This document shows positions 1 through 6,759 of a DNA stretch of 38,481 nt, piece by piece. Below the pieces are notes generated by a model, which saw only the letters and a program-made list of their open reading frames with translations, made no database searches and was not told the origin of the DNA. Positions within the stretch are counted from its first letter, which is position 1. Each line of letters starts with the position of its first letter. Origin of the DNA: a virus; IMG/VR virus record IMGVR_UViG_3300047444_000215, positions 1-38,481 of that record, one strand, 5' to 3'. The position numbers and the translations under genes are program-made.

Positions 1-97
1 ATTTCGCCAGGTCATCCGGTCGGCCCGATTGCAGTTCGGGCTAGACATTCCCAACTCACGTTGCCGGGCTATCCGATGCGCTGCTTGTTCTTCAGTG
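1..97. repeat. Terminal direct repeat, left copy
   Basis: Bases 1-97 are identical to 38385-38481. This makes the window a circular map cut at an arbitrary point, or a genome with a short true terminal repeat. An assembler overlap is the simpler reading because the repeat lies inside the untranslated leader of the leftward operon, not beside the terminase genes. It contains a hairpin (GCCGGA-like arm GCCCGA at 23-28 and TCGGGC at 36-41, 7-base loop) that would be transcribed from PL. Confidence 0.95.
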
Positions 98-106
98 CAT
101 GTACGT

Positions 107-135
107 AGTGTAGAAAACGCTAAACCGCCTGTCAA
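107..135 (-). promoter_or_regulatory. Leftward early promoter (PL-like) with operator
   Basis: On the minus strand a perfect -35 TTGACA (135-130) is followed by a 17-base spacer and a -10 TACACT (112-107). The operator GGTTTAG-N6-CTACACT (126-107) begins three bases after the -35 and contains the -10, exactly as at PR. A further half-site ACTAAACT lies at 142-149. Transcription would start near base 100, cross the window junction and read the leftward genes from 38300 down to 32795. The position beyond the repressor operon and its terminator matches PL of lambda. Confidence 0.8.
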
Positions 136-157
136 GCAATAACTAAACTTTCGGATG

Positions 158-180
158 AAAAAAATCCCGCCGAAGCGGGA
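158..180 (-). terminator. Intrinsic terminator of the repressor operon
   Basis: Read on the minus strand, TCCCGC, loop TTCG, GCGGGA is followed by seven T. The hairpin lies 8 bases downstream of the small leftward gene at 188-358. It separates the repressor transcript from the PL promoter that follows. Confidence 0.85.
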
Positions 181-187
181 AAGGGGA

Positions 188-358
188 TCAGGAATGCTTG
201 CGTCGTTCCGCGATGGACTTCGCGGCCATCAAGAGGTACCTCGCGATTTCGTTTAGAAATTCATCCTCGTTTTCTGCGGCCACCTCGTCGGGCTTTCGCC
301 TGCGCCGGAACTCGGTGAGATCGATGACGTTTTTTTCATTTGTGCTTGCGTGCTGCAT
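188..358 (-). CDS. Small hypothetical protein co-transcribed with the repressor
   Basis: A 56-residue protein with an Asn-Val-Ile-Asp-Leu motif near the N-terminus, a basic patch (RRRRK, residues 18-22), an acidic middle and a helical C-terminus (NEIARYLLMAAKSIAERR). Its ATG lies 23 bases inside the end of the repressor gene and the stop is 8 bases before a strong terminator, so the two form a leftward operon. The position corresponds to rex genes of lambda, but there is no sequence similarity that I recognise. Function is unknown; expression in the lysogen is inferred from the operon. Confidence 0.7.
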   Translation of the reverse strand: MQHASTNEKNVIDLTEFRRRRKPDEVAAENEDEFLNEIARYLLMAAKSIAERRKHS

Positions 359-791
359 GTTTGGGGACCCTCGTTGGCCGGGCGTGGGTCTCCTCCAATA
401 ACCGTATTACCTCTTGTTCGGCTGGTTCGGACGCCACATCGGCATCTTGCACCGATCCCAATCTTTCGACAATTTCAAGAATACCGAGAGTGTAAGCAAA
501 CGTTTGGCGAACTTCCTTGCCACGCCCGTCTAGTCGCATGACGCACTGAATTAGCCGGTTTGCTTCATCGGAAAGAACGGGATTCTGGCCTTTGTTCGAC
601 GAATTGGAAGCCTCGTCTGCGTCGAGAAAACCAACACCCATCCCGTAATCAGCCTCCAGGCGACGTGCGACGCGCTCCCCGAACGACGCTCCTCCCTTGA
701 GCTGCGAGAACAGGCTCTTCTCCTTCGGCGGGACCGAATTTCTCTCTAGCCAGCGCATCAGGTTCGCGCGGCGGATGTCTTGGATGTCCAT
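336..791 (-). CDS. Phage repressor, HTH family, without peptidase domain
   Basis: A 151-residue protein. Residues 1-58 look like the short DNA-binding domain common in Burkholderia prophage repressors, with the pattern SQLKGG-SFGERVARRLE followed by a GMGVGFLD loop. The C-terminal half is predicted helical and lacks the S24/LexA Ser-Lys autocleavage domain, so it should not be cleaved by the RecA route. It is divergent from the Cro-like gene at 889, and the space between them carries TTTAG/CTAAA operator sites, which supports the role of lysogeny repressor. Family knowledge plus context; exact specificity is inferred. Confidence 0.75.
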   Translation of the reverse strand: MDIQDIRRANLMRWLERNSVPPKEKSLFSQLKGGASFGERVARRLEADYGMGVGFLDADEASNSSNKGQNPVLSDEANRLIQCVMRLDGRGKEVRQTFAYTLGILEIVERLGSVQDADVASEPAEQEVIRLLEETHARPTRVPKHAARKHK

Positions 792-796
792 GATCG

Positions 797-813
797 CAGT
801 TTAGTGTTTTATA
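797..813 (-). promoter_or_regulatory. Possible repressor promoter -10 and half-operator
   Basis: On the minus strand TATAAA (813-808) could be a -10 for the repressor gene, with no good -35, as is usual for an activated maintenance promoter. The sequence CAGTTTAGTG (797-806), six bases before the repressor start codon, is the exact reverse complement of CACTAAACTG (847-856) in PR. It is therefore a likely autoregulatory half-site. Confidence 0.45.
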
Positions 814-826
814 AATTAGTAATCAC

Positions 827-855
827 TTGACACTGAGTTTAGAAGGCACTAAACT
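827..855 (+). promoter_or_regulatory. Rightward early promoter (PR-like) with operator
   Basis: TTGACA (827-832), a 17-base spacer, then TAAACT (850-855). The palindrome AGTTTAG-N6-CTAAACT (836-855) starts three bases after the -35 and ends with the -10, so a bound repressor would block polymerase. Spacing and operator placement are identical to PL at 107-135. It would drive the Cro-like gene and the rightward early operon. Confidence 0.8.
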
Positions 856-888
856 GGGTCCTGTGGTCAAACATTTACAGGGCAAACC

Positions 889-1122
889 GTGGACCTTCAG
901 ACATTCATCAAAAGCGAGCGTGGGAACGCCAGCCGGCTCGCCGCTTCTATCGGCGTGTCGCTGTCGTACCTCTCGCAGATGAGCACTGGAACGATTTCGC
1001 CAAAACGCTGTGTGCAGATCGAGGAAGCGACTGGCGGAGGCGTCACCCGCCAAGAGATGCGCCCGGATGACTGGGCGGATCTTTGGCCAGAACTCAAGAC
1101 GGCGGATCGTGTAGCAGCGTGA
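889..1122 (+). CDS. Cro/YdaS-like transcriptional regulator
   Basis: A 77-residue protein starting at GTG. The body is a single helix-turn-helix domain: SRLAASIGVSLSYLSQMSTG (residues 15-34) is the typical helix-turn-recognition helix. The C-terminal RPDDWADLWPEL segment is typical of YdaS/Cro-type prophage regulators. It is the first gene behind PR and is divergent from the repressor, the normal place for Cro. It probably competes for the TTTAG operators and favours lytic growth. The start lacks a strong Shine-Dalgarno; no better start exists before the promoter. Confidence 0.8.
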   Translation: MDLQTFIKSERGNASRLAASIGVSLSYLSQMSTGTISPKRCVQIEEATGGGVTRQEMRPDDWADLWPELKTADRVAA

Positions 1123-1196
1123 AATCGAAACAAGCTGCGGCATAGATCGCGGTGACGGCCAAACCAGATACGAGGATTTATTTTCATGGGGTAACT

Positions 1197-1421
1197 ATGG
1201 CTGAGCGAGCCAGGTATCGAAGGGAAATCAAGATTCGTGTGGATGACGTTTTGGGTGAAGGCATACAGGCGTACAAAACCCTCAACGGCATTGCTAGTGA
1301 CTCAGAAGCTGTAACGCGAATCGCGCGGCTCTTTTTGTTTGGGACTGTCGGCAGTTTGCCGGCGAACCTTTTGGCTGTCAGTGCCGAGGTGGCCCAAGCC
1401 GGGATAACGGAGGACACATGA
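1197..1421 (+). CDS. Hypothetical protein, possible ribbon-helix-helix
   Basis: A 74-residue protein from the ATG at 1197, chosen because GGGG lies just upstream; an in-frame GTG at 1152 has no ribosome site. The pattern is a short strand (EIKIRVDD), a helix (VLGEGIQAYKTLNG) and a second helix starting ASDSEAVTRIARLFLFG. This is compatible with a ribbon-helix-helix DNA-binding fold, but I do not recognise a specific family. Its place, second in the PR operon, would fit a CII-like or accessory regulator. It overlaps the next gene by ATGA. Confidence 0.6.
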   Translation: MAERARYRREIKIRVDDVLGEGIQAYKTLNGIASDSEAVTRIARLFLFGTVGSLPANLLAVSAEVAQAGITEDT

Positions 1422-1630
1422 CAGTAGGTAATACGCTCCTCGCAGCTGAGATTCCTGTACCGGAAGCGGAAAAGTTGTTGTTTGACGCTATCCGCATGGG
1501 CGTAAGCATCCAGGAGTTTGTCGGATACCACCTGATGCGATCTGCGTTTGGAGTGTTTCACCCGGTAGTAGCGCAATTTGAAGCGGCCCATAGAGGGCTT
1601 GCTCTAGATGAAAAAAAGGTCGGGGAGTAG
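1418..1630 (+). CDS. Hypothetical small early protein
   Basis: A 70-residue protein starting inside the stop of the preceding gene (ATGA). It is mixed helical with a hydrophobic centre (VSIQEFVGYHLMRSAFGVF) and no recognisable motif. It ends three bases before the replication gene, whose ribosome site (GGGGAG) lies within its 3' end. Function unknown. Confidence 0.6.
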   Translation: MTVGNTLLAAEIPVPEAEKLLFDAIRMGVSIQEFVGYHLMRSAFGVFHPVVAQFEAAHRGLALDEKKVGE

Positions 1631-1632
1631 TC

Positions 1633-2409
1633 ATGGCAAGCAAGCCGGAAGGCCGTGCCGATATTTGGATGCCGCTCTACATCGGTGACTACCTTGCGGA
1701 CACGTCGCGTCTGACGACCGAGCAGCACGGCGCCTATCTGCTGCTGATCATGGACTACTGGCGGAATGGTCCGCCTCCTGACGATGACGATGTTCTGCAA
1801 AACATCACGCGTTTTTCGAAATTCCTTTGGAAGAAAAACCGCGTGATTCTCGAAAAATATTTTCAGGTTCAAGAGGGGGTTTGGCGTCACTCTCGGATCG
1901 ACAAGGAAATGGCGGAAGCCTTATCCAGTAAGGCTAAGGCGGTAGAAAAGGCAACGAAAGCGGCGAATGCAAGGTGGGAAAAAGACGATGCTCCAAGCAT
2001 GACGCAAGCAGTGCTTGAGCAATGCCCTTCACCTTCACCTTCACCAACACCTTTAAAAACAAAGGCAAAAGCAGAAGAAGCACGCGCTACGCGCCTGCCT
2101 GCCGACTGGGAGCCGAGCGATAACGATGTTGCTTTCTGCCGAGACGAAAGGCCGGATCTTCAGCCGGCAAAGGTAGCAAACCAGTTTCGTGATTACTGGG
2201 TTGCTCAGCCGGGAGCCAAAGGCCGGAAAGTGGATTGGCCAGCTACCTGGCGAAACTGGGTAAGAAATCAGCGCGCGGCTCAAGGGCCGATCAGCAGCAG
2301 CAAGACAACGAAGTTCGACGCATTTGCTTACGTGAACCGAAACCGGCCGAGAGAGAACGATGAACGCACCAACGAATACATCGATGTTGACGCCCAGCGT
2401 GTGGCTTGA
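1633..2409 (+). CDS. Replication protein, DUF1376/YdaU family (O-like)
   Basis: A 258-residue protein. The N-terminus carries the DUF1376 signature PLYIGDYLADTSRLTTEQHGAYLLL (around residues 14-38). A lysine- and proline-rich linker (SPSPSPTPLKTKAKAEE) follows, then a C-terminal block with FRDYW and WPATWRNWVRN motifs seen in phage O-type initiators and YdaU proteins. Its overlap with a lambda-P-like gene supports a role in origin recognition and replisome loading. The phage origin may lie inside this gene as in lambda; I saw no clean iteron array there. The 2360 start of the next gene lies 50 bases inside its end. Confidence 0.8.
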   Translation: MASKPEGRADIWMPLYIGDYLADTSRLTTEQHGAYLLLIMDYWRNGPPPDDDDVLQNITRFSKFLWKKNRVILEKYFQVQEGVWRHSRIDKEMAEALSSKAKAVEKATKAANARWEKDDAPSMTQAVLEQCPSPSPSPTPLKTKAKAEEARATRLPADWEPSDNDVAFCRDERPDLQPAKVANQFRDYWVAQPGAKGRKVDWPATWRNWVRNQRAAQGPISSSKTTKFDAFAYVNRNRPRENDERTNEYIDVDAQRVA

Positions 2410-3100
2410 GATCCATCCGAAGCTTGGCATCGCGCTGATCGATCACCTGTTCAATCGCCTGGAAGGCTCGTATCCGAACCGTTGGCGCGCGTCGTTCTCA
2501 AGCATGGAAGCCATTCGCAATTGGCGTGATACGTGGGCTGAAGCCTTCGACGACGAAAAGCTCACGCCGGCGCAAGTCTCGGCAGGCCTTAAAGCCTGCC
2601 GCGTGAAATTCGATTGGCCGCCTTCACTGGCCGAGTTCCTGAAAGCCTGCAAGCCGCCTATCAACATCGATTCGGCCGTGTACGAGGCAATCGAGCAGAT
2701 GCGGCGGCGGCAAGAAGGCAAAGACGTGTGGAGCAATCCGGCGATCTTTTGGGCCGCGGTGAAGGTCGGCGAGTTCGACATTCTTAGCCAGACGTTTGCG
2801 CAACTGAAGCCACGCCTAGAAGCCGCACTGCAAAAGGTTCTCGAAGGTGAGATCCAGCCGATTCCTCCGCGTGTGCCAATGCTCGCAGCTCCCGGCAAAT
2901 CGGAATCGACGCGGGAATACGGGCATCAGCGCTTGCAGGAACTCGGCGCGTCGGCAGCGTTCAAGCGCGAACCGAACGGCGCGAACATCGGATGGGCACG
3001 AAAGATCATCGCCGAGCAGGCAGAAACCGGAAAGGTGCCGCTCAACAAATTGCGCATCGCCAAGGAAGCGATTTTCAACGTGACGGGCAAAGAAGTATGA
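2360..3100 (+). CDS. Replication protein P-like helicase loader
   Basis: A 246-residue protein. The central segment, with WRASFSSMEAIRNWRDTW, AEAF, GLKACR and WPPSLAEFLKACKP, is the characteristic core of the phage replication protein P family, which loads host DnaB onto the origin. It overlaps the O-like gene by 50 bases and is followed by ATGA coupling to a small Cys protein. The C-terminal third (after about residue 160) is less conserved and ends in a basic helix. Family assignment is by remembered motifs. Confidence 0.8.
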   Translation: MNAPTNTSMLTPSVWLEIHPKLGIALIDHLFNRLEGSYPNRWRASFSSMEAIRNWRDTWAEAFDDEKLTPAQVSAGLKACRVKFDWPPSLAEFLKACKPPINIDSAVYEAIEQMRRRQEGKDVWSNPAIFWAAVKVGEFDILSQTFAQLKPRLEAALQKVLEGEIQPIPPRVPMLAAPGKSESTREYGHQRLQELGASAAFKREPNGANIGWARKIIAEQAETGKVPLNKLRIAKEAIFNVTGKEV

Positions 3101-3252
3101 ACTGCCGCAACTGCATCCACGCACAAGCCAAGCCGGAAGCGCGAGCGATGAACCAGCTAGGTTTCCGCAACTGCAAGCACCTGCCGACGTACCACTACGT
3201 CGCCGGCCGGAATGTCTGCCGGATCGGGAAGTTTGAGGAAAAGAAGAAATGA
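3097..3252 (+). CDS. Small four-cysteine (zinc-ribbon-like) protein
   Basis: A 51-residue protein starting at the ATGA overlap with the P-like gene. Cysteines occur as CRNC near the N-terminus and then FRNCKHL and NVCRIG, giving a CxxC...C...C set suited to one zinc ion. The basic tail (FEEKKK) overlaps the methyltransferase start. Similar tiny Cys proteins sit behind replication genes in many Burkholderia prophages, but no function is known to me. It resembles the 70-residue protein at 37406 in its NCxxCxH pattern. Confidence 0.65.
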   Translation: MNCRNCIHAQAKPEARAMNQLGFRNCKHLPTYHYVAGRNVCRIGKFEEKKK

Positions 3253-3971
3253 GAAAAGAGATCATCGGCGACGCGACGCTCTACCTTGGCGATTGCCGCG
3301 AGATTCTGCCGACGCTTGAGCGTGTGGACGCGGTGATTACTGATCCGCCGTATGGAGTCGGGTTGTCTGGCAAGAAAAATAAGTGGCGCAGCCAGTTAAC
3401 GGGCGGATATGAGTCATTTGAAGACAGTCCCGAAAATGTGATTTTGGAAATCGTTCCGCGCCTTGTCGCTGCTCTTGTGTTGTCTTCCGGTCGTGGCGTC
3501 GTCACCCCTGGAACCCGGATGATATTTGACTATCCCCGACCTGACGCCATTGGGGGCATTTACAACCGCTGCGGTGCTGGCTCGGGTAAATGGGGATTCG
3601 AATGTGTTGCACCGGTTCTGTATTACGGGAAAGACCCCTATCTATCTAATGGGTTAGGGAGGCGTCCGAATGGGTTTGAACAGCCTGTGAACGATTATGC
3701 GGGCGAATGGGGCCACCCATGCTCGAAGCCAATCGGGCTTATGAACTGGCTAGTGGATCGCGGTAGCCTTCCGGAAGAAACAATCTTGGATCCATTTATG
3801 GGTAGTGGGACTACGGGTGTCGCCTGCTTTCAGCGTGGGCGCTCATTCATCGGCATCGAGCGCGAGCCGAAGTATTTCGAAATCGCCTGCCGACGCATCG
3901 AGGACGCACAGCGCCAGGAATCGCTATTCGAGCCGGCGCCGAAGGCTGAGCAGATGGGGCTTGTACTGTGA
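3249..3971 (+). CDS. Orphan DNA methyltransferase, beta class
   Basis: A 240-residue S-adenosylmethionine-dependent DNA methyltransferase. The catalytic motif DPPYGVG (about residues 33-39) precedes the SAM-binding motif DPFMGSGTTGVA (about residues 179-190), the order of the beta class. DPPY favours N6-adenine methylation. An HPCSKP motif precedes the SAM motif, as in family members. No restriction enzyme gene is adjacent, so it probably modifies phage DNA against host restriction or affects regulation. The middle of the gene (about 3500-3700) has more A/T-ending codons than its neighbours. It starts at ATGA and ends at a GTGA overlap. Confidence 0.9.
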   Translation: MRKEIIGDATLYLGDCREILPTLERVDAVITDPPYGVGLSGKKNKWRSQLTGGYESFEDSPENVILEIVPRLVAALVLSSGRGVVTPGTRMIFDYPRPDAIGGIYNRCGAGSGKWGFECVAPVLYYGKDPYLSNGLGRRPNGFEQPVNDYAGEWGHPCSKPIGLMNWLVDRGSLPEETILDPFMGSGTTGVACFQRGRSFIGIEREPKYFEIACRRIEDAQRQESLFEPAPKAEQMGLVL

Positions 3972-4288
3972 AAAGAAGTCCATCGGCACTGACGGCCGAG
4001 TTGCTGAAAGAGCAGGGTTGGATCATCGGCACTGTCGAAAGATGGGTGCCTGGCGCAAATATCAGGGTCGATTTGTTCGGTTTCATCGACCAGATCGCAC
4101 TGAAGGACGGCGAAACACTCGCGATCCAAGCGACAAGTTGGGACAACGTGAGCAGCCGGGTAAAGAAGATTGCAGAAGCCGAATGTCTAGATCAGGTGCG
4201 GAAGGCGAACTGGACTATTTGGGTTATGGGCTGGAAATGGTGCCCGAAGACAAAAGGGTGGTTACACAAAATTGTCGATGTGAGCTAG
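3968..4288 (+). CDS. Putative nuclease-like protein (PD-(D/E)xK-like)
   Basis: A 106-residue protein from the GTG that overlaps the methyltransferase stop. The pattern GFIDQIALKDGETLAIQATSW, then SRVKKI, resembles the core of small phage restriction-like nucleases: an acidic residue at the strand end (FID), followed by an I-Q-A-T strand in place of (D/E)xK, then basic residues. This could be a junction resolvase or VRR-type enzyme. The assignment is tentative and the usual second acidic residue is replaced by Gln. Tight coupling to the methyltransferase is notable. Confidence 0.5.
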   Translation: MKRSPSALTAELLKEQGWIIGTVERWVPGANIRVDLFGFIDQIALKDGETLAIQATSWDNVSSRVKKIAEAECLDQVRKANWTIWVMGWKWCPKTKGWLHKIVDVS

Positions 4289-4296
4289 GAGCCGAC

Positions 4297-4530
4297 ATGA
4301 AAAAGCCATACGCGAAGAAACCGGGCCTCGGAGAGTTCGGCCAGCGCCTGAAGGCAGAGCGCATTCGGCGCGGTTTCACGGTCCGAGATTTCGCTGCTCA
4401 AGTAGGTGTCGATCCGAGCCTGATTGGCGCGGCAGAAAATAGAGGTGCCACGCCGAATTTCTGGACGATCGTTGGAATGGCTCAAGTGTTGGAATGCTCA
4501 ATCGATTATTTGGCAGGTCTTGAAGACTAA
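4297..4530 (+). CDS. XRE-family helix-turn-helix regulator
   Basis: A 77-residue protein from the ATG at 4297, with AGGAG six bases upstream. Residues 13-75 form a standard HTH_3 domain: FGQRLKAERIRRGFTVRDFA, then AQVGVDPSLIGAAE as helix-turn-recognition helix, closing with VLECSIDYLAGLED. It is a second regulator inside the early operon, distinct from the repressor and the Cro-like protein. Its targets cannot be seen. It might adjust early or late gene timing or act on host genes. Confidence 0.8.
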   Translation: MKKPYAKKPGLGEFGQRLKAERIRRGFTVRDFAAQVGVDPSLIGAAENRGATPNFWTIVGMAQVLECSIDYLAGLED

Positions 4531-4545
4531 ACGGGGGAGGGGGAA

Positions 4546-5058
4546 ATGGCAGGGAATCGGAAGCCGCGCAAAAAGTACGTTTCGAAGATAGGAACGAAAG
4601 ACACGATCACGACGCTATTCGAGGGCGACGAACCGCTGAAAGGCGAACTGAAGGAAAAGGTACTACTGACGACGCACATGGCCGCACTGGCGCTCTCCAA
4701 GGGCGAAGCAAGCCAAGACGACTGGGGCGCGCTCGTGACCGCCTGCAACGTGTGCCTCGTGCTGTGCGAGCAAGCCAAAAACAAGCACATCGGCCTGCAA
4801 GCTGTTTATGACGCCAGCAACGCGCTTATTTCGGTGCAGGAGCGTTTCTTCGCGATGGGCCGCAGGGTAAGTACCGGCGACGAGCTGACGGCCATCAACG
4901 GCGGCATACACGTCTTTGAGGAACTGGTCGAGACAGTTAGCAAGCGGAAATACGTGTGGGCGTCGGATCAGATCGAGAAACGCATGCGGGAAGGGCAGTC
5001 GGTCGGCGTGGCGCCGTTCAAGAAGACGGCGCGGTATGCATTCATGGAGGCAGCATGA
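4546..5058 (+). CDS. Conserved phage hypothetical protein
   Basis: A 170-residue protein with a basic N-terminus (GNRKPRKKYVSK) and a long mostly helical body. A strong ribosome site (GGGGGAGGGGG) precedes the ATG. No enzymatic motif is visible. Proteins beginning with the GNRKPRKKY pattern recur in the early regions of Burkholderia prophages, from memory. It shares an ATGA overlap with the following HTH protein, which suggests linked function. Role unknown. Confidence 0.65.
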   Translation: MAGNRKPRKKYVSKIGTKDTITTLFEGDEPLKGELKEKVLLTTHMAALALSKGEASQDDWGALVTACNVCLVLCEQAKNKHIGLQAVYDASNALISVQERFFAMGRRVSTGDELTAINGGIHVFEELVETVSKRKYVWASDQIEKRMREGQSVGVAPFKKTARYAFMEAA

Positions 5059-5582
5059 AGCGAGAAATGTGGACGGTTCAAGAAGAACGCGTACTCCGCG
5101 AGATTTGGGCTAGTGGTAAGTTGGTCAAAGAATGTCTGGATATGCTTCCCGGCCGTTCGTATCGGGCGATGACCGATCGGATGCACGATTTGGGACTCGG
5201 TAGGCGCTCTCATGTCCGCAGCGGACCGGTCAGATCGCTTATCTGGAGCGTAGCCAAACAAATGCTCAAGCGCGGCGAGCAATTGACGACGCATGAATTC
5301 TCGGAACGGATTCAATGCACGCATCGCCACATATGGGAACTTCTCAAGAATAATCATAAGGCGAAGGAAATCCATATCGCTCACTGGAAAAGAGCGCGCC
5401 ATAACGGCGTATGGACCGAAGTATGGGGATATGGGGAAGGGCCTGATGCTGTAAAGCCAAAGCGCAAGACGCGTCCCGAAACGTCTCGCTCGGCATATCT
5501 TAGAAAACGGATGCGCCAAGGAAAGATCGAAGCGAACCCGTTCTCAGTGGTGATGGCTCAAGTTATGAGGGAGGCCGCATGA
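5055..5582 (+). CDS. DNA-binding protein with Myb/GcrA-like N-terminal HTH
   Basis: A 175-residue protein. Residues 4-50 (WTVQEERVLREIWASG, KLVKECLDMLPGRS, YRAMTDRMHDLGL) match the pattern of a SANT/Myb or GcrA-type three-helix domain with tryptophan at the start. A second possible winged-helix segment lies at about residues 62-105. The C-terminus is strongly basic. It is likely a DNA-binding regulator of the early operon. Starts at the ATGA overlap with the upstream gene and ends at an ATGA overlap with the mini gene at 5579. Confidence 0.65.
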   Translation: MKREMWTVQEERVLREIWASGKLVKECLDMLPGRSYRAMTDRMHDLGLGRRSHVRSGPVRSLIWSVAKQMLKRGEQLTTHEFSERIQCTHRHIWELLKNNHKAKEIHIAHWKRARHNGVWTEVWGYGEGPDAVKPKRKTRPETSRSAYLRKRMRQGKIEANPFSVVMAQVMREAA

Positions 5583-5668
5583 TCCCCGATACGTTCGATC
5601 CATATTTCGCCGTCATGGGCGTTAAACGCCGTGACTGGACCAAGCCAGTTCAGCAGGAGCAGAAATGA
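5579..5668 (+). CDS. Possible 29-residue mini gene
   Basis: An ATG inside the stop of the previous gene opens a 29-codon frame that ends inside the ATG of the next gene, so it is joined by ATGA overlaps at both ends. Its start, PDTFDPYFAVMGVKRRDW, is not low-complexity. The perfect fit between two genes argues for translation, if only to carry ribosomes to the next start. There is no known function. Confidence 0.5.
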   Translation: MIPDTFDPYFAVMGVKRRDWTKPVQQEQK

Positions 5669-5877
5669 ATCTCACCGGCTGGATTCCATGCGCGACACCG
5701 CCAATCCGAGAGGGCTGGTATGACGTGGAGATTATTTATCAGAACGGCGCGGACGAAAAGAACCGTCGCTATTACTGGAAGCTCGGCGACTTTCGGTTGA
5801 GCGATCGCGACATGCTTCGTGCGCCGATCATCTACGAAATGGACCGTTGGCGTGGTCTTACAAAGGAGCCGAAATGA
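5665..5877 (+). CDS. Hypothetical protein (DUF551-like opening)
   Basis: A 70-residue protein beginning NLTGWIPCATPPIREGWYDVEI, which resembles the W-I-P-x-x-x-x-P-P-x-x-G-x-Y-x-V start of DUF551-like phage proteins; several Trp/Tyr and a WKLGDF strand follow. GGAG lies about 11 bases upstream. It probably forms a small beta fold. It is coupled to its neighbours by ATGA overlaps. Function unknown. Confidence 0.6.
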   Translation: MNLTGWIPCATPPIREGWYDVEIIYQNGADEKNRRYYWKLGDFRLSDRDMLRAPIIYEMDRWRGLTKEPK

Positions 5878-6065
5878 GCGTGTTAAATGGAAGAGAGCAA
5901 TTCGAAGCCTATTACGCGAAGGCAGGCGGCTGCCTTCTGGCGTCGGTGAAGGAAAAGCACTGGCAAACCTGGCTCGCGGCGCAGGTCGCTCTGCTTGAGG
6001 CGCACGGTCCGGCCGTTGAAATGCGTGTGCTGCCTGGTCGGATGGCGATGCAGGAGCCGGAATGA
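5874..6065 (+). CDS. Hypothetical small early protein
   Basis: A 63-residue protein from the ATG at 5874, preceded by GGAG and overlapping the previous stop by ATGA. It is helical and rich in Ala/Glu with one Trp-containing stretch (KHWQTWLAAQVALLEAHG). There is no recognised motif. It ends at an ATGA overlap with NinB, so it belongs to the same translational chain. Confidence 0.6.
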   Translation: MSVLNGREQFEAYYAKAGGCLLASVKEKHWQTWLAAQVALLEAHGPAVEMRVLPGRMAMQEPE

Positions 6066-6448
6066 GCGAGCGCCAATTCTTCGCGCTCGTACACGATACG
6101 GCTCGTCAGATGGCCGTCAGAGCGGTCACGCGAGCGCCGGCCGGGTATGTGGTGGAGGTGAAGCCCAAAACGCGCACGCTAGACCAGAATGCGCTCCTTT
6201 GGGGGCTTCTGACCGACCTTTCGAATCAGGTCAACTGGCACGGCCAGAAGCTCACGCCTGACGAGTGGAAGATCGTCATGACGGCCAGCATCCGTCGACA
6301 GCGCGTGCTGCCTGGCATCGACGGTGGATTCGTGGCGATCGGTGAGAGCACTAGCAAGATGACGGTGAAGGAGTTTTCCGATTTGGTGGAACTGATAACC
6401 GCATTCGGGGCACAACACGAGGTGAGGTTTTCCGGGAGAGAGGAATGA
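6062..6448 (+). CDS. ninB: NinB-like recombination protein
   Basis: A 128-residue protein matching the NinB (Orf of lambda) family. It has KPKTRTLDQNALLWGLLTDLS (about residues 39-59), then WHGQKLTPDEWKIVM and the STSKMTVKEFSDLVELI segment. NinB assists RecF-pathway-type recombination by working with single-strand binding protein and DNA ends. Length is slightly below the lambda protein (146). Its place before a YbcO-like nuclease and a late regulator is the usual nin-region order. Confidence 0.85.
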   Translation: MSERQFFALVHDTARQMAVRAVTRAPAGYVVEVKPKTRTLDQNALLWGLLTDLSNQVNWHGQKLTPDEWKIVMTASIRRQRVLPGIDGGFVAIGESTSKMTVKEFSDLVELITAFGAQHEVRFSGREE

Positions 6449-6759
6449 CAGCCCGCCTGATCGGAATCCCGAAGCCGCACACATTCCGGTCGGCACGGCT
6501 CCGCGAGGTCGTGGCGGGGCTTCCTTGCGTTTGCTGTGGGCGCGTTGGGTACACACAGGCTGCGCATGGGAACGAAGGCAAGGGGATGGGAATCAAGGCT
6601 TCCGACGCGATGATTGCAGCTCTCTGTCAGTTCTGTCACGCCGAATTGGACCAAGGTAAGACGATGGACAAAGCCGAGCGCCGCGCATTTGTGCTGGAAA
6701 TGGTAGCGAAAACCTATGTCGCTCTGATCGAGGGCGGAAAATTAGAGGTGGTGAAATGA
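6445..6759 (+). CDS. YbcO/DUF1364-like nuclease
   Basis: A 104-residue protein. Its core is CVCCG (about residues 28-32), TQAAHGNEGKGMGIKASD, then CQFCHAELD (about residues 61-69): two Cys pairs and two His in the layout of the YbcO/DUF1364 HNH-type nucleases of lambdoid nin regions. It is shorter than many members but has the key residues. It probably cuts structured or single-stranded DNA during recombination. It is joined to NinB and to the next gene by ATGA overlaps. Confidence 0.75.
   Translation: MTARLIGIPKPHTFRSARLREVVAGLPCVCCGRVGYTQAAHGNEGKGMGIKASDAMIAALCQFCHAELDQGKTMDKAERRAFVLEMVAKTYVALIEGGKLEVVK

Noticed and set aside
823-1143. Minus-strand frame opposite the Cro-like gene
   Set aside because: It covers PR and the Cro-like gene in antisense, has no ribosome site and resembles no protein.
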